Shown one piece after another: positions 63,248-64,000 of a DNA stretch of 64,000 nt (the first letter of the stretch is position 1; each line of letters begins with the position of its first letter). The position numbers and the translations under genes are program-made. The notes under the pieces are model-generated. The model worked only from the letters and a program-made list of their open reading frames with translations. It ran no database searches and was not told the DNA's origin. Origin of the DNA: JAWKOK01 sp963848115 (lineage in GTDB: Bacteria; Chloroflexota; Anaerolineae; Caldilineales; Caldilineaceae); NCBI GenBank assembly GCA_963848115.1, contig CAWKCP010000010.1, positions 386,107-450,106 on the forward strand, written 5' to 3'.

Positions 63248-64000
63248 CTATGGCTTGTACAGCGGGATCCTCTTTGGAAGTGGATGGTCTTCGAAATAAT
63301 CTCGAATGCTCTTTGCATCGAAGAGAAACTGGGTCTTGTCGCCTGCGCGAAGTACCTCCACGTATTTCTTCTTAACCTTTTTTTTCACCTGCAACCAGTA
63401 ATATGCCCGAGCCCGTTTCCAATAGAGACTGCCAGGCTTGCTGATGCTGTTGAAGTCATCAATATTGCCCTGACCAATCCATCCTTTGTAAGGATTTCTT
63501 GATGAGGAATTGAACATTTCGTCTACAAAGCCGAAGACTTTCCTTGCTCTTTTTGAGGCAACTTTTTTCATATAGCCGTTCTTTTCGCAGAAATCTTTGA
63601 TCGTGAAAAAACCTTCAAATTCCTTCTTTTTCCCTGGTAGCGGATCCTCGCTATAGGTATGGTCACCTAACACGTATAGCCAGATCTTGTACCATCTATG
63701 CTTGCCTGAATATGCGGCAGACCCCTTTAGCCCTCTAACACCCTTTGCCGCTTGAATTCGGGTTAGATAGACCCAACAAATCTTCTCTTCTTGTCCCGGA
63801 TGAGACTCGGCTGAGATTGTTGCGGCGGTTTTTCGCTTGACAGCTGTAGTAATATAGGCTGATGTCTTCTTTGCCGATTTTTTTGGTGGCTTTGGTGACG
63901 GGTCTTCCGGTTTACGCTGCACGCGATGCCCTGCCTTCTGCTGTACCACGTGCGCCAACTCGTGCGCCAGTAGCTTCTGTCCGTCTGTACTTGTCGGGTT
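63248..64000 (-). CDS. eCIS-core (DUF4157) protein, 5' end beyond the window
   Basis: The open frame enters from the right edge with NPTSTDGQKLLAHELAHVVQ, QKAGHRVQRKPEDPSP: the end of a DUF4157 domain with HELAH. It continues for 225 residues as a basic domain (YITTAVKRKTAATISAESHP; WLYVLGDHTYSEDPLPGKKK; RARAYYWLQVKKKVKKKYVE) that I do not recognise. It ends IRDYFEDHPLPKRIPLYKP. The stop is 17 bases before the next DUF4157 gene start, so the two are in one operon. The eCIS structural genes are expected further upstream outside the window. Confidence 0.8.
   Translation of the reverse strand, partial: NPTSTDGQKLLAHELAHVVQQKAGHRVQRKPEDPSPKPPKKSAKKTSAYITTAVKRKTAATISAESHPGQEEKICWVYLTRIQAAKGVRGLKGSAAYSGKHRWYKIWLYVLGDHTYSEDPLPGKKKEFEGFFTIKDFCEKNGYMKKVASKRARKVFGFVDEMFNSSSRNPYKGWIGQGNIDDFNSISKPGSLYWKRARAYYWLQVKKKVKKKYVEVLRAGDKTQFLFDAKSIRDYFEDHPLPKRIPLYKP

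Noticed and set aside
1..64000. CRISPR array
   Set aside because: No series of regularly spaced identical repeats was seen; all repeats found are dispersed or inverted.

Overview
The window looks like a chromosomal stretch of a Chloroflexota bacterium (Caldilinea/Ardenticatenia-type). This is inferred from gene content: a MalT-like LuxR regulator, several cyclic-nucleotide-binding (CNBD) proteins, a transporter-like protein with HEAT repeats, DUF433/DUF5615 modules, caspase-WD40 proteins and many decayed integrase-core insertion sequences. No rRNA, complete tRNA or CRISPR array was seen. Many conserved genes are broken by single-base shifts in otherwise well-preserved frames. Uncorrected sequencing indels are therefore as likely an explanation as real gene decay, and is stated per gene.

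Layout. 0-2.9 kb: frameshifted conserved gene, DUF6398 gene, small Cys-rich protein, a 25-bp palindrome and IS debris. 2.9-13.4 kb: signalling and membrane block with a CNBD protein, a membrane-HEAT protein, an HD-CNBD protein split by an in-frame TAG, hflK-hflC, another CNBD protein and a Hanks-type kinase. 13.8-16.5 kb: fur/perR-type regulator and katG in one direction. 16.8-17.4 kb: truncated nucleotidyltransferase module. 17.8-28.0 kb: MalT-like regulator followed by a run of + strand genes (2TM protein, quinone-oxidoreductase-like enzyme, ferredoxin-nitroreductase fusion, DUF418 protein, flavodoxin, split-barrel flavoprotein, SnoaL-like and VOC-like proteins). 28.5-31.6 kb: CooC/MinD-like ATPase, stress-type membrane protein, Crp/Fnr regulator.

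31.7-41.4 kb is an accessory island: antitoxin/toxin genes (DUF433, DUF5615, BrnT/BrnA), a SEC-C protein, a truncated pRiA4b-ORF3-like protein, an IS1-like transposase broken by a 182-bp MITE-like element, and an integrase-core IS interrupted by an IS3-family element. A recurrent motif resembling the 3' end of a tRNA/tmRNA, followed by a terminator, lies beside these modules (16.79, 32.03, 35.38, 40.19 and 41.01 kb).

41.4-49.1 kb: a 1550-residue caspase-nSTAND-WD40 protein and an alpha/beta hydrolase cut off by an intact insertion sequence. 49.1-56.4 kb: IS and toxin-antitoxin debris, a coiled-coil membrane protein, a conserved membrane protein, a YkgJ-type cysteine-cluster protein and two tandem histidine-phosphatase/membrane fusions. 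56.4-58.5 kb: two cupins and a TPR protein. 58.8-64.0 kb: two eCIS-core (DUF4157) proteins, one followed in frame after a stop by a possible toxin-like tail.

Three decayed IS types recur and are named here. Element A is about 1.26 kb, with ends CGTATGGTGCGGAAAT and an integrase-core transposase. Element B is an integrase-core type containing PNWKHALHIVQPDTLL. Element C is an integrase-core type whose transposase ends HHDYRRAA.
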